Source: Klebsiella ornithinolytica NBRC 105727 = ATCC 31898 (lineage in GTDB: Bacteria; Pseudomonadota; Gammaproteobacteria; Enterobacterales; Enterobacteriaceae). Taken from it: a stretch of 64,000 nucleotides of DNA. A program made the translations under genes and the position numbers. The stretch spans positions 62,001 to 126,000 of the forward strand of contig NZ_BCYR01000004.1 of the NCBI RefSeq assembly GCF_001598295.1. Direction: 5' to 3'. This document shows, in pieces, positions 51,970-60,775 of this stretch (the stretch's first letter is position 1; each line of letters starts with the position of its first letter). Below the pieces are notes generated by a model, which ran no database searches, had not been told where the DNA came from, and saw nothing but the letters and a program-made list of their open reading frames with translations.

Positions 51970-51979
51970 GACAGCAACC

Positions 51980-52738
51980 TCAGTTCTGCAATACCGATGA
52001 CACCAGCAGCTGGGTATACGGGTGATGAGGATCGTCCAGCACCCGGTCGGTTAAGCCACTTTCCACCACCTGACCCTGTTTCATGACCAGCAGACGGTTA
52101 GCCAGCAGGCGCGCCACCCCCAGGTCATGGGTGACAATTACCACGGCCAGGTTCAGCTCTACCACCAGGCCACGCAGCAGATCGAGCAGACGCGCCTGCA
52201 CCGATACATCCAGACCGCCGGTCGGCTCGTCCATAAATACCAGCTTCGGCTGGGTCACAAGGTTGCGGGCGATTTGCAAACGCTGCTGCATTCCGCCGGA
52301 AAAAGTGGTGGGCAGATCGTCAATACGCGACGGTGGAATTTCGACATCGTTCAGCCACTGTTCGGCGGTCGCGCGAATATTTCCGTAGTGGCGTGCGCCG
52401 GTGGCCATCAGGCGCTCACCGATGTTGCCGCCCGCCGACACCTGACGGCGCAGACCATCCATCGGATGCTGATGTACCACGCCCCATTCGGTGCGCAGCA
52501 GACGGCGGCGATCCGCTTCGCTCATCGCATACAGCGAGCGGTTTTCATACCGCACTTCACCTTCCTGCGGCGCCAGGCGCGCCGAGAGGGCTTTCAGCAG
52601 GGTGGTTTTCCCCGATCCGGACTCACCCACGATGCCCAGCACTTCACCGGGCCACAGTTCAAAAGAGACGTCGCTGAAGCCTTTGCCCGGCGCATAAAGA
52701 TGGGTCAAATGATTGACCGCGAGTAACGGATGGCTCAT
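51980..52738 (-). CDS. phnK: C-P lyase core-associated ABC-type ATPase PhnK
   Basis: The ATG at 52738 (overlapping the phnJ stop as ATGA) gives 252 residues starting MSHPLLAVNHL, as in E. coli. It has Walker A GESGSGKTT, signature TFSGGMQQRLQIARN and Walker B LVFMDEPTGGLD. PhnK docks on the PhnGHIJ core and couples ATP use to the C-P lyase cycle. The operon is interrupted after it by the REP/tandem array. Confidence 0.95.
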   Translation of the reverse strand: MSHPLLAVNHLTHLYAPGKGFSDVSFELWPGEVLGIVGESGSGKTTLLKALSARLAPQEGEVRYENRSLYAMSEADRRRLLRTEWGVVHQHPMDGLRRQVSAGGNIGERLMATGARHYGNIRATAEQWLNDVEIPPSRIDDLPTTFSGGMQQRLQIARNLVTQPKLVFMDEPTGGLDVSVQARLLDLLRGLVVELNLAVVIVTHDLGVARLLANRLLVMKQGQVVESGLTDRVLDDPHHPYTQLLVSSVLQN

Positions 52739-53583
52739 TTGTTCAGCGCCTCGCTCTGTTGACGGCAATAGTCGGTATCGGAGCAGACAAACATCCGTTT
52801 ACCGCTGTCATCGAGTACCACTTCATCAAGGTAGCTGTGGCGAGACCCGCAAATGGCGCAGGGTTCATCCCACTCCTGGACGGTAAAGGGGTGGTCGTCG
52901 AAATCGAGACTTTCCACCGGGGTAAACGGCGGCACGGCGTAAATGCGCTTTTCCCGTCCGGCGCCGAACAGCTGTAGCGCGGGCATCATGTGCATTTTCG
53001 GGTTGTCGAATTTAGGAATGGGCGACGGGTCCATCACATAGCGGCCGTTCACTTTTACCGGGTAGGCATAGGTGGTGGCGATATGACCGAAGCGGGCAAT
53101 GTCTTCATACAGTTTCACCTGCATCACGCCGTACTCTTCCAGCGCATGCATGGTGCGGGTTTCGGTCTCGCGCGGCTCAATAAAGCGCAGCGGCTCCGGG
53201 ATCGGCACCTGGAAGATGAGGATCTGATCTTCGCTGAGCGGCGTTTCCGGGATCCGGTGACGGGTCTGGATCAGCGTGGCATCGCAGGTCGCCTCGGTGG
53301 TCGCGACGCCGGTGACGCGCTTAAAAAACTGCCGTATCGACACCGCATTGGTAGTGTCATCGGCACCCTGGTCAATCACCTTCAGCACATCATGCTCACC
53401 GATGATACTGGCGGTCAGCTGAATACCGCCGGTTCCCCAGCCGTAGGGCATCGGCATCTCGCGGCCGCCGAACGGTACCTGGTAGCCGGGAATCGCCACC
53501 GCTTTGAGAATTGCCCGGCGGATCATGCGCTTGGTCTGCTCATCAAGATAAGCAAAGTTGTAGCCAGTGAGTGGGTTAGCCAC
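52735..53583 (-). CDS. phnJ: C-P lyase radical SAM subunit PhnJ
   Basis: The 282-residue protein has the unusual cluster motif C242-x2-C245...C267 and the nucleophile C273, one position later than in E. coli. It cleaves the C-P bond of ribosyl phosphonate phosphate with a glycyl/thiyl radical to give methane or other alkane. It overlaps phnI by 8 nt and phnK by 3 nt. Confidence 0.97.
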   Translation of the reverse strand: MANPLTGYNFAYLDEQTKRMIRRAILKAVAIPGYQVPFGGREMPMPYGWGTGGIQLTASIIGEHDVLKVIDQGADDTTNAVSIRQFFKRVTGVATTEATCDATLIQTRHRIPETPLSEDQILIFQVPIPEPLRFIEPRETETRTMHALEEYGVMQVKLYEDIARFGHIATTYAYPVKVNGRYVMDPSPIPKFDNPKMHMMPALQLFGAGREKRIYAVPPFTPVESLDFDDHPFTVQEWDEPCAICGSRHSYLDEVVLDDSGKRMFVCSDTDYCRQQSEALNK

Positions 53584-54640
53584 GTTCGTTCTCCCGTTGC
53601 AGGCGTTTCAGCAGCGCCAGTTCGGCCTGGAAATCGACATAGTGGGGCAGCTTGAGATGCGAGACGAAACCGGCCGCCTCGACGTTATCGGCGTGGGCGA
53701 GGACAAACTCTTCATCCTGCGCCGGCCCGGCTATCTCCTCGCCGTAGTCCGGCGCCTGGAGCGCACGGTCTACCAGCGCCATCGCCATCGCTTTGCGCTC
53801 GCTCATGCCGAATACCAGGCCGTAGCCGCGCGTAAAGTGCGGCGGTTCGCTTTCCGGCGCCACGAAACCGTTGACCATCTCGCATTCAGTCATCAGCAGT
53901 TCGCCGATATTGACCGCAAAACCCAGCTCTTCGGGGACGATCTCAATGGCGACGTAGCCGCTGCGAATCTCGCCGGCAAAAGGGTGGTTGCGGCCATAGC
54001 CGCGCTGCGTGGAGTAGGCCAGCGCCAGCAGATAGCCTTCATCGCTGCGCACCAGCTGTTGCAGGCGTGACGAGCGTGAACAGGGATAGACCGGCGGATT
54101 GCGGGTGATGTCGTCGGGCCGGGCGTGGGACTCCTGTTCCGCTTTCGCCAGCCCCTGCTGTACCAGCAGATTGAAAACGTGCGGTGTGGCTTCCGGCGGC
54201 CGTTCGGCGGTATTCAGCGTCGGCGTTTCGCCGTTGGCCAGCAGAGTGAAATCAAGCAGGCGGTGGGTGTAATCGTAGGTCGGGCCGAGCATCTGGCCGC
54301 CGGGAATATCCTTATACACCGCCGAAATACGGCGCTCCAGGCGCATGCTGGCGGTATCGACAGGTTCGCTCACCGCCAGCCGCTGCAGGGTGGTGCGGTA
54401 GGCGCGCAGTAGAAAAATGGCTTCGACGTTGTCGCCGCTGGCCTGTTTGAGCGCCAGCGCCGCCAGTTCACGATCGGCGATGCCGCCTTCGGTCATCACC
54501 CGATCGACCGCCAGGTGTAGCTGTTGGGTAATCTGTTCAATGCTCAGTTCGGGAAGCCGTCCATCGCCTCGTCGTTTATGTTCCTGTAAGGCGTGAGCGG
54601 CTTCGATCGCCCGCTCTCCGCCTTTGACGGCAACGTACAT
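53576..54640 (-). CDS. phnI: C-P lyase core subunit PhnI
   Basis: The ATG at 54640 has GGAGG 7 nt upstream and starts MYVAVKGGE, as in E. coli; it gives 354 residues. PhnI is the nucleosidase-like subunit that, with PhnG, H and L, transfers phosphonate onto ATP ribose. The conserved block PVYPCSRSSRLQQLVR and the GYGRNHPFAGE region are present. Confidence 0.96.
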   Translation of the reverse strand: MYVAVKGGERAIEAAHALQEHKRRGDGRLPELSIEQITQQLHLAVDRVMTEGGIADRELAALALKQASGDNVEAIFLLRAYRTTLQRLAVSEPVDTASMRLERRISAVYKDIPGGQMLGPTYDYTHRLLDFTLLANGETPTLNTAERPPEATPHVFNLLVQQGLAKAEQESHARPDDITRNPPVYPCSRSSRLQQLVRSDEGYLLALAYSTQRGYGRNHPFAGEIRSGYVAIEIVPEELGFAVNIGELLMTECEMVNGFVAPESEPPHFTRGYGLVFGMSERKAMAMALVDRALQAPDYGEEIAGPAQDEEFVLAHADNVEAAGFVSHLKLPHYVDFQAELALLKRLQRENERG

Positions 54641-55224
54641 CAGCAAACCTCCACGTGGGTGGTGCGCGGGATAGCCAGCAGGCGCTCGCCGCAGGTGAGA
54701 ATCAGGTCAATACCCAGCGGGAACGGGTGCGGGCGTTCGGTCAGCTCATCAATGATGCAGTCCGGCAGCTGCGGGGCGATCATGCGCTCTTCGGCGATAC
54801 CGGCCCCGGTCAGGCGCAGCATGCGCCCGCCGCTGAGGCTGGCGAGCTGGACAATCAGCGTGACGCCGGTTTCCGGCGCGGCGACGGTACCGGCGGACAG
54901 GACGTTAAGCTGTTCGCTGCTGATACGTTCATCGGTGACGGCGAAGACCGCCTGCTGCGGCAGTTCCACCAGCGGTGCGCCGGTATGAAAACGTAAGTTC
55001 TGGCCGACGAGATCGTTATGCAGCGCCGATGAGAGCCAGACCGGCGTTTCGTGGTCCGCCAGGGTCAGCAGCAGGCTGGTGGAGGCGATATTCAACGGCT
55101 GCCAGCCGTGCTGGAGCTGCTGCAGTGCGACAATGACGCCCGGCTCGCTCATGGCTTTGAGCAGGCGACGAAAACTGTGCTGGGCATCCTGCACCGGTAG
55201 GGTAAAAGCGGTTTGTAAGGTCAT
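54640..55224 (-). CDS. phnH: C-P lyase core subunit PhnH
   Basis: The 194-residue protein has [12 protein letters not shown] near the N-terminus, as in the family. PhnH is a PLP-fold-related subunit without the cofactor and part of the (PhnGHIJ)2 core. It overlaps phnG by 4 nt and phnI by 1 nt. Confidence 0.95.
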   Translation of the reverse strand: MTLQTAFTLPVQDAQHSFRRLLKAMSEPGVIVALQQLQHGWQPLNIASTSLLLTLADHETPVWLSSALHNDLVGQNLRFHTGAPLVELPQQAVFAVTDERISSEQLNVLSAGTVAAPETGVTLIVQLASLSGGRMLRLTGAGIAEERMIAPQLPDCIIDELTERPHPFPLGIDLILTCGERLLAIPRTTHVEVC

Positions 55225-55673
55225 GCGTTATCTCCGCGAACCAGAGTAAAGAAGTCCACCCGGCTGGCGTTGACTTCGGCGCGTCGGGCTTCAATGCGTG
55301 CGCTTCGTTGTGCTTCCAGCGGGGTAATCAGGGCTTCCATTAAGGTGTGAAAATGGTGGGGCGATTGCATCAGCGCGTCGATGGTTGCGCAGCGTTCTGC
55401 GTGCGGCCGATCGCGGCCCAGTATCCAGCTGTAGCCGAGGGTGCCGTCGGTCAGGCGAATGGCGGCGCGGGTCAACGTCGCGTCTCCGGCGAAGAAACGA
55501 TCGCCAATCCCGCCCATCCGCGCCTGGATCTGTACCAGGCCGGTTTCCGGCGCGCGAATCAGTTCATAGTCCGGCGCCAGCTGCAGGGTCTGCATCCGTG
55601 CCAGCAGCTCCTCGGGGTCACTGTGGGCCAGCACGGACATCCAGCGCTGGCGGGTTGCGGTATCAAAGTGCAT
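55221..55673 (-). CDS. phnG: C-P lyase core subunit PhnG
   Basis: The 150-residue protein starts [22 protein letters not shown] with the conserved [14 protein letters not shown] and [10 protein letters not shown] blocks. It is the smallest structural member of the PhnGHIJ core. It begins directly after the phnF stop (TGAATG). Confidence 0.95.
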   Translation of the reverse strand: MHFDTATRQRWMSVLAHSDPEELLARMQTLQLAPDYELIRAPETGLVQIQARMGGIGDRFFAGDATLTRAAIRLTDGTLGYSWILGRDRPHAERCATIDALMQSPHHFHTLMEALITPLEAQRSARIEARRAEVNASRVDFFTLVRGDNA

Positions 55674-56399
55674 TCAGTGCTCCATGGTGAATTCAATCAT
55701 GTCCGCCCGGGTCAGGCTGACGGAGTACTCCGTAGCCTGCGGTTCGCCCGCGCGGTGGTTCAGGGTTCTCACGCACAGCAGCGGCGCCATGTTGGGGATC
55801 CCAAGAATATTGCTCTCTTTGGCCTGGGCGCGACGGGCGCTGATTTTGGTGCGTGCGCGGGTCAGTTCGACATCCAGCCGTTGGCGCAGGAAATCGTGCA
55901 GTGACCCCTGGGTGAAGGTTTGCAGCGTCGGCCAGAAGCGCAGGTCGGTGAAGTAGTGGTCTATCAGGCACAGCGCGACGCCGTTGACGCGGCGCAGGGT
56001 CCGGAGATGAATGACGTTGTCGCCTTCCTCAATGCCAAAGGCTTCGGCGACGTGGCTGCTGGCCGGGCGCAGTACCGACAGCAGCTTTTCGCTGGTCGGG
56101 TGGCTGCCCTGATCGAGCAGATTCTGGCTGAAGCGCGCCTGGGCATTGAGCGGATAGTCGATTGGGCGCATCAGCACCAGCACGCCAACCCCCTGACGGC
56201 GTTGGACCCAGCCGCGTTCAACCAGCTGATCGATCGCCCGGCGCAGGGTATGGCGGTTGACTTCAAAGCGCGTGGCCAGCTGTTGTTCAGCCGGAAGGTA
56301 GTCGCCGCAGCGATAGTGATGGCGTAGTTCCTGCTCAAGTCTGGCGGCAATTTCCTGATACCGGGTCGGATAACTGGTCGGATGTCTGGATAAGTACAT
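55674..56399 (-). CDS. phnF: GntR/HutC-family regulator PhnF
   Basis: The ATG at 56399 is preferred: it starts MYLSRHPTSYPTRYQ, like E. coli, and has GAGG 10 nt upstream. A TTG three codons earlier has no usable ribosome site. The product has 241 residues, with an N-terminal GntR winged HTH (RFEVNRHTLRRAIDQLVERG) and a C-terminal UTRA effector domain. It is the first gene of this phn operon; phnCDE do not precede it. Confidence 0.95.
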   Translation of the reverse strand: MYLSRHPTSYPTRYQEIAARLEQELRHHYRCGDYLPAEQQLATRFEVNRHTLRRAIDQLVERGWVQRRQGVGVLVLMRPIDYPLNAQARFSQNLLDQGSHPTSEKLLSVLRPASSHVAEAFGIEEGDNVIHLRTLRRVNGVALCLIDHYFTDLRFWPTLQTFTQGSLHDFLRQRLDVELTRARTKISARRAQAKESNILGIPNMAPLLCVRTLNHRAGEPQATEYSVSLTRADMIEFTMEH

Positions 56400-56512
56400 G
56401 TCAGTCAAGCCTCACTAAGCAGAAGAAGGGATTTCCCTCTGAGAGTGGCCCGATCCTGACGCGTTTTTGTTACATTCCGGTTAACACACAATGACCGGAG
56501 GATGAAGAGTTG

Positions 56513-56530
56513 GTGCCAGCTGAGTGACAG
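56513..56530 (-). promoter_or_regulatory. Pho box upstream of phnF
   Basis: On the minus strand CTGTCAC-TCAG-CTGGCAC gives two 7-bp PhoB half sites at 11-bp period (one mismatch in the second). A third weak repeat TCTTCAT continues the 11-bp phase. It lies 114 bp before phnF, where a phosphate-starvation promoter is expected. Confidence 0.75.
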
Positions 56531-56547
56531 GGCGGGAGAACCCGCCC
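56530..56547 (-). terminator. Hairpin after yjdN
   Basis: GGGCGGG and CCCGCCC form a 7-bp stem with a 4-nt loop, 14 nt past the yjdN stop. There is no U tract. It directly abuts the Pho box. Confidence 0.5.
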
Positions 56548-56560
56548 GAAGGGGGAAGTG

Positions 56561-56995
56561 TTAAGCTTGTTTGACGACGTTCACCATCCACGGGACGCCA
56601 AAGCGGTCGATGGTTTTGCCAAAGCCGTGGGCCCAGAAGGTTTCCTGCCAGTCCATCTCGATGTTCCCGCCGTCGGCGAGGCTATCGAACCAGCGCTTGC
56701 CCTCGGCCAGGTCCTGCGTATCGAGTACCAGCGTAAAGCCGGCGTAGCGATCGCTCTCGCCGCCCGGGCTGTCGCCGAGCATGAGCTCGCTGCCCGCGAC
56801 GCGCAGACTGGCGTGAGCAATACAGTCGGCGGATAAATGCTGGCCGGAAGGGCAGCCATCCTGGGCATCCTGGGCATTCTGCGGCATTTCGCCGTAGGTG
56901 ATTTGGTGGACAAGTTCGGCGCCCAGCGTTTGTCGATAGAACGCTATCGCCGCTGCGCAGTTGCCGCTAAAGGTGATGTAAGGACTTAAGGGCAT
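56561..56995 (-). CDS. yjdN: VOC/glyoxalase-fold protein YjdN (formerly PhnB)
   Basis: The ATG at 56995 (GAGG 8 nt upstream, start MPLSPYITFSGN) gives 144 residues, close to E. coli YjdN. The fold is vicinal-oxygen-chelate like (GNCAAAIAFYRQTLGAELV, WQETFWAHGFGK, DRFGVPWMVNV). Despite the old name PhnB it is not required for phosphonate use; its activity is unknown. Confidence 0.93.
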   Translation of the reverse strand: MPLSPYITFSGNCAAAIAFYRQTLGAELVHQITYGEMPQNAQDAQDGCPSGQHLSADCIAHASLRVAGSELMLGDSPGGESDRYAGFTLVLDTQDLAEGKRWFDSLADGGNIEMDWQETFWAHGFGKTIDRFGVPWMVNVVKQA

Positions 56996-57190
56996 AACCA
57001 TTACCTCAGGTAACGAAGACCCATTAAGTGTAGAAGGTGATGAGTCATCCAGACCAGGCGGTAGAGCCGGGTCTGGATGCTGCGGCACGCGGGAAATAAT
57101 CAGGCGGCGCGGCGGAAATATATCCGTTCATTTATCCCGGCGGCCGTTTCAGGCGCGGGAAAATAAATCTCCGCTGCTGAGGAAATAGAA

Positions 57191-57526
57191 TTAGTTCTTT
57201 TTGACGAACTCAGATTTCAACTTCATCGGACCAAAACCATCAATTTTACAGTCGATGTTATGATCGCCTTCCACCAGTCGGATATTCTTCACTTTGGTGC
57301 CGATTTTCAGCATTGAAGAGCTGCCTTTTACCTTCAGATCTTTAATGACGGTCACGCTGTCGCCATCGGCGAGTAAATTGCCGTTAGCATCTTTTACCAC
57401 CAGGGCGTCATTATCGTCAGCGGGCTCGGCATTGTTCCATTCATGGGCGCATTCCGGGCAGATAAACATGCCATTATCTTCATAGGTGTACTCAGACTGG
57501 CATTTCGGGCAGTGTGGGAGTTGCAT
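57191..57526 (-). CDS. yjdM: Zinc-ribbon protein YjdM (formerly PhnA)
   Basis: The 111-residue protein has the same length as E. coli YjdM. An N-terminal zinc ribbon C6-x2-C9...CPEC is followed by an SH3-like domain ([39 protein letters not shown]). It is not a phosphonoacetate hydrolase by this sequence. Its function is not established. Confidence 0.94.
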   Translation of the reverse strand: MQLPHCPKCQSEYTYEDNGMFICPECAHEWNNAEPADDNDALVVKDANGNLLADGDSVTVIKDLKVKGSSSMLKIGTKVKNIRLVEGDHNIDCKIDGFGPMKLKSEFVKKN

Positions 57527-58066
57527 GACGTTCCTCGTGATTACAGGGTAAAACAGGACGTTGGTCCATTAAATGGTGGCTGATAGCCGAAAGTGTAAGT
57601 GATTATAGCGCAATCCCGCACTTTTGTCGGGCCTTTTTTATGAGTTACCGCCGGGAAGAAAATGAATATATCACGTGAAGAGCGACGGGGTTATTTCCAT
57701 CAAAACCGCCAGATATTTCCGGAAATGTATTGCTAAGTTCCAATATTCATTGAACTTATTGGTTTTAGCCGACTCTGTTTAAGGGTAGGTAAATTTTTGT
57801 GAAGTTGATCCCAAATTTAAACGCTGTTAGGGTAAAAAGGCGAGATCGCAAATTCACTACACTTATTTAGCGGCACCGCATATTCATTATGGCCAGAGCA
57901 GGCGTCAACAGGTTCGGTTGTACGGACTGTCAGCAGACAGTGCAGGCAAACCTGCTACGCTTGAAATGTGGAGCACAGCAATTCGCCGCTCCCAACGCAT
58001 GACGCGAATGACTTTGTCATTCGGCGGAGATTCGTGCGCTCAAGGCGAGAGCAAAAGAGGATAATT
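57527..58066. promoter_or_regulatory. 540-bp proP control region
   Basis: It contains the P1 region with a CRP site (57798-57813) and the P2 -10 box TACGCT (57956-57961), in sequence close to E. coli proP (GCAGACAGTGCAGGCAAACC). In E. coli P1 is CRP- and osmolarity-controlled and P2 is RpoS/Fis-controlled. The part nearest yjdM (57527-57700) shows nothing further. Confidence 0.75.
57798..57813. promoter_or_regulatory. CRP site of proP P1, right half weakened
   Basis: TGTGA-AGTTGA-TCCCA: the left half is consensus and the right half has C for A in TCACA. The flanks match the E. coli proP P1 site. Confidence 0.65.
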
Positions 58067-59569
58067 ATGCTTAAAAGGAAAAAAGTAAAACCCATCACGC
58101 TTCGGGATGTGACCATCATTGATGATAGCAAACTGAAGAAAGCGATTACCGCAGCATCGCTGGGTAATGCGATGGAGTGGTTCGATTTTGGTGTGTATGG
58201 TTTTGTGGCGTATGCCTTAGGTAAAGTCTTCTTCCCCGATGCCGATCCCAGCGTGCAGATGATTGCCGCGTTAGGGACCTTCTCCGTTCCGTTCTTAATC
58301 CGTCCGCTAGGCGGCCTGTTCTTCGGCATGCTGGGCGATAAATATGGTCGGCAAAAGATACTGGCCATCACGATTGTCATCATGTCGATCAGTACCTTCT
58401 GTATCGGTCTGATTCCGTCTTACGCCTCGATTGGTATCTGGGCGCCGATTCTGCTGCTGCTGTGTAAAATGGCGCAGGGCTTCTCGGTGGGCGGCGAGTA
58501 TACCGGTGCATCCATCTTTGTCGCTGAATACTCTCCCGACCGCAAGCGCGGCTTTATGGGCAGCTGGCTGGACTTTGGTTCGATAGCCGGCTTTGTCCTG
58601 GGCGCCGGCGTGGTGGTGCTTATTTCTAGCGTGGTGGGTGAAGAGAACTTCCTCAGCTGGGGATGGCGTTTACCGTTCTTCCTGGCTCTGCCGTTAGGGC
58701 TGATTGGTCTCTATCTTCGTCATGCGCTGGAAGAGACTCCGGCGTTCCAGCAGCACGTTGATACCCTTGAGCAGGGCGATCGCGAAGGGCTGCAGGAAGG
58801 GCCGAAGGTATCGTTCAGAGAGATTGCGACCAAACACTGGCGCAGCCTGCTGACCTGTATCGGTCTGGTGATTTCTACCAACGTGACCTACTACATGCTG
58901 CTCACCTACATGCCGAGCTACCTGTCGCATAACCTGCACTACTCGGAAGATCACGGGGTGCTGATTATTATTGCGATCATGGTTGGTATGCTGTTCGTCC
59001 AGCCGATTATCGGCATGCTCAGCGACCGCTTCGGCCGTCGTCCGTTTATTCTGATCGGTAGCGTGGCGCTGTTTACCCTGTCGATTCCGGCCTTTATCAT
59101 GATTAACAGCAACATTATTGGCCTGATTTTCGCGGGTCTGCTGCTGCTGGCGGTGGTGCTCAACTGCTTCATCGGGGTGATGGCGTCCTCCCTGCCGGCG
59201 ATGTTCCCGACCCATATTCGTTTTAGCGCCCTGGCCAGCGCCTTTAATATTTCGGTGCTGATTGCCGGTCTGACGCCGACTCTGGCGGCCTGGCTGGTGG
59301 AAACCTCGCAGAACCTGATGATGCCGGCTTACTATCTGATGGTGATTGCGGTTATCGGGCTGATGACCGGTCTGACGATGAAAGAGACGGCAAACCGCCC
59401 GCTGAAAGGGGCGACGCCTGCGGCTTCGGATATCCAGGAAGCGAAAGAAATTCTCGGCGAGCACTACGATAACATCGAACACAAAATCGAAGATCTCGAT
59501 CAGGAGATTGCCGATTTGCAGGAAAAACGCTCCCGACTGGTGCAGCAGCACCCGCGTATTAACGAATAA
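58067..59569 (+). CDS. proP: Osmosensing proline/glycine-betaine:H+ symporter ProP
   Basis: The ATG at 58067 (AGAGG 6 nt upstream, start MLKRKKVKP) gives 500 residues, as in E. coli. Twelve membrane segments of the MFS fold carry the motifs GGLFFGMLGDKYGRQKIL and FSVGGEYTGASIFVAEYSP. The C-terminal coiled coil (about 468-497, HYDNIEHKIEDLDQEIADLQ) sets the osmotic activation threshold. It imports proline, glycine betaine and ectoine. Confidence 0.97.
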   Translation: MLKRKKVKPITLRDVTIIDDSKLKKAITAASLGNAMEWFDFGVYGFVAYALGKVFFPDADPSVQMIAALGTFSVPFLIRPLGGLFFGMLGDKYGRQKILAITIVIMSISTFCIGLIPSYASIGIWAPILLLLCKMAQGFSVGGEYTGASIFVAEYSPDRKRGFMGSWLDFGSIAGFVLGAGVVVLISSVVGEENFLSWGWRLPFFLALPLGLIGLYLRHALEETPAFQQHVDTLEQGDREGLQEGPKVSFREIATKHWRSLLTCIGLVISTNVTYYMLLTYMPSYLSHNLHYSEDHGVLIIIAIMVGMLFVQPIIGMLSDRFGRRPFILIGSVALFTLSIPAFIMINSNIIGLIFAGLLLLAVVLNCFIGVMASSLPAMFPTHIRFSALASAFNISVLIAGLTPTLAAWLVETSQNLMMPAYYLMVIAVIGLMTGLTMKETANRPLKGATPAASDIQEAKEILGEHYDNIEHKIEDLDQEIADLQEKRSRLVQQHPRINE

Positions 59570-59586
59570 TCGGTTCTTGCGTTAAA

Positions 59587-60495
59587 TCATGCCGCCGTGG
59601 GCTTCCCCGGCGGCAGGCCCTGCCGGCGCTGCTGGCTGAGCTTACGATACTGCTGCGGCGGCATACCAACGTACTTGCTAAAGGTACTGTAGAAGCGGCT
59701 ACTGGAGCGAAAACCGGCGGTCAGGGCAATGTCGAGGATCGTCTTATCGGTGTCGCTGAGCAGGGCGCGCACGTGGTTGATGCGCATCGCGGTAATGTAC
59801 TGCTTCATGGTTTGCTGCATCACCCGCTGGAAAATGCCCATGGCATAGTTGGGGTTCAGTTTGACATGCTCGGCGACAGCATCGACGGTCAGCGCCCGAT
59901 CGTAGTGGGCGGCGATAAATTCAAGCATCTGGCTGACGTAAAACTGCGCATGCCGTGAGACGCTGTGTTTGTGGGTGCGTGAGGTTTTATTCACCAGGAT
60001 CGGCTGCCAGCCGGAAAGGCTAAAGCGCTTAAGCATCAGCGCGATTTCATCGATCGCCAGCTGGCGAATCTGTTCGTTGTCGTGGTTGAGCTCCTGCTGC
60101 CAGCGCTGGACTTCAAAGACGCTGAGCTGCTGGGCGGAGAGCGATTTAATCACCATCCCGTGGGTAACGTTATTGATCAGTTCGCGATCCAGCGGCCAGG
60201 ATAAAAACAGATGCATCGGCAGATTAAAGATAGCCATTTGCCGGCAATTGCCGGGGCGAGTCAGCTGGTGCGGCGTACAGGCCCAGAACAGGCTGATATA
60301 GCCCTGTTTAATGAGCACCGTTTCATTGTTAATCAGATACTCCACATCGCCGTCGAACGGCACGTTGACCTCCACCTGGCCGTGCCAGTGGCTGGTGGCC
60401 ATCGCGTGGGGCGGGCGCAGCTCAATATCCATCCGCTGATATTCGGAATAGAGCGCCAGCGGGCTGCGGGGCTGTTTCTCATCGCTGCTGCTCAT
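59587..60495 (-). CDS. melR: Melibiose-operon regulator MelR (AraC family)
   Basis: Starting at the ATG at 60495 the product has 302 residues (MSSSDEKQPRSPLALYSEYQ), which lines up with E. coli MelR; in-frame starts at 60534 and 60579 are possible. An N-terminal cupin-like melibiose-binding half (SHWHGQVEVNVPFDGDVEYL) is followed by two HTH modules (VAEHVKLNPNYAMGIFQRV, IALTAGFRSSSRFYSTFSKY). It activates melA with melibiose and CRP. It is divergent from melA. Confidence 0.93.
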   Translation of the reverse strand: MSSSDEKQPRSPLALYSEYQRMDIELRPPHAMATSHWHGQVEVNVPFDGDVEYLINNETVLIKQGYISLFWACTPHQLTRPGNCRQMAIFNLPMHLFLSWPLDRELINNVTHGMVIKSLSAQQLSVFEVQRWQQELNHDNEQIRQLAIDEIALMLKRFSLSGWQPILVNKTSRTHKHSVSRHAQFYVSQMLEFIAAHYDRALTVDAVAEHVKLNPNYAMGIFQRVMQQTMKQYITAMRINHVRALLSDTDKTILDIALTAGFRSSSRFYSTFSKYVGMPPQQYRKLSQQRRQGLPPGKPTAA

Positions 60496-60775
60496 ATGCG
60501 GGTCGTGGCGTGAAGGCGGGCGGTTTGGTTCCATGACGGCGTGGGTTCCTGAATCATCACACGTGCTGGTTTTTTGCACCGGTATGCCGTTATCTTAGCG
60601 GAATAAACGGCCCGTTTTCTCTACTTTTTCGCCGATTCGTTCCCATAAACTCAGATTTCGTGTTATCCCGCCGTCGATCTGAGTTTCCGGGAAGGCTCTG
60701 TCGGGAAGAGGGCAGCGGGAGGCGGCGCGGACATGCCACTCTGCAGGGGTTCAATGACCTGATGGAGAGAGCACT
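60496..60775. promoter_or_regulatory. melR-melA divergent control region with a 10-bp inverted repeat
   Basis: AAACTCAGAT (60647-60656) and ATCTGAGTTT (60677-60686) are perfect inverted copies 20 bp apart, 90-129 bp before melA. They are candidates for paired MelR sites. No clear CRP site was recognised. Confidence 0.5.

Noticed and set aside
51091..52086. A 331-codon open frame on the + strand with an 11-residue repeat, and a 156-codon one on the - strand at 51507-51977
   Set aside because: Both come from the 33-bp DNA repeats staying open in every copy. They run antisense through phnL or lack a ribosome site, and the repeated peptide only mirrors the DNA unit.
56461..56500. A Pho box in the TGTTAAC/ATGTAAC repeats before phnF
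   Set aside because: The repeat period is 12 rather than 11 and the half sites are poor; the site at 56513-56530 is far better.
58694..59551. 285-codon open frame antisense to proP
   Set aside because: Composition is Arg/His/Gln-rich as in a codon-bias shadow; no start signals.
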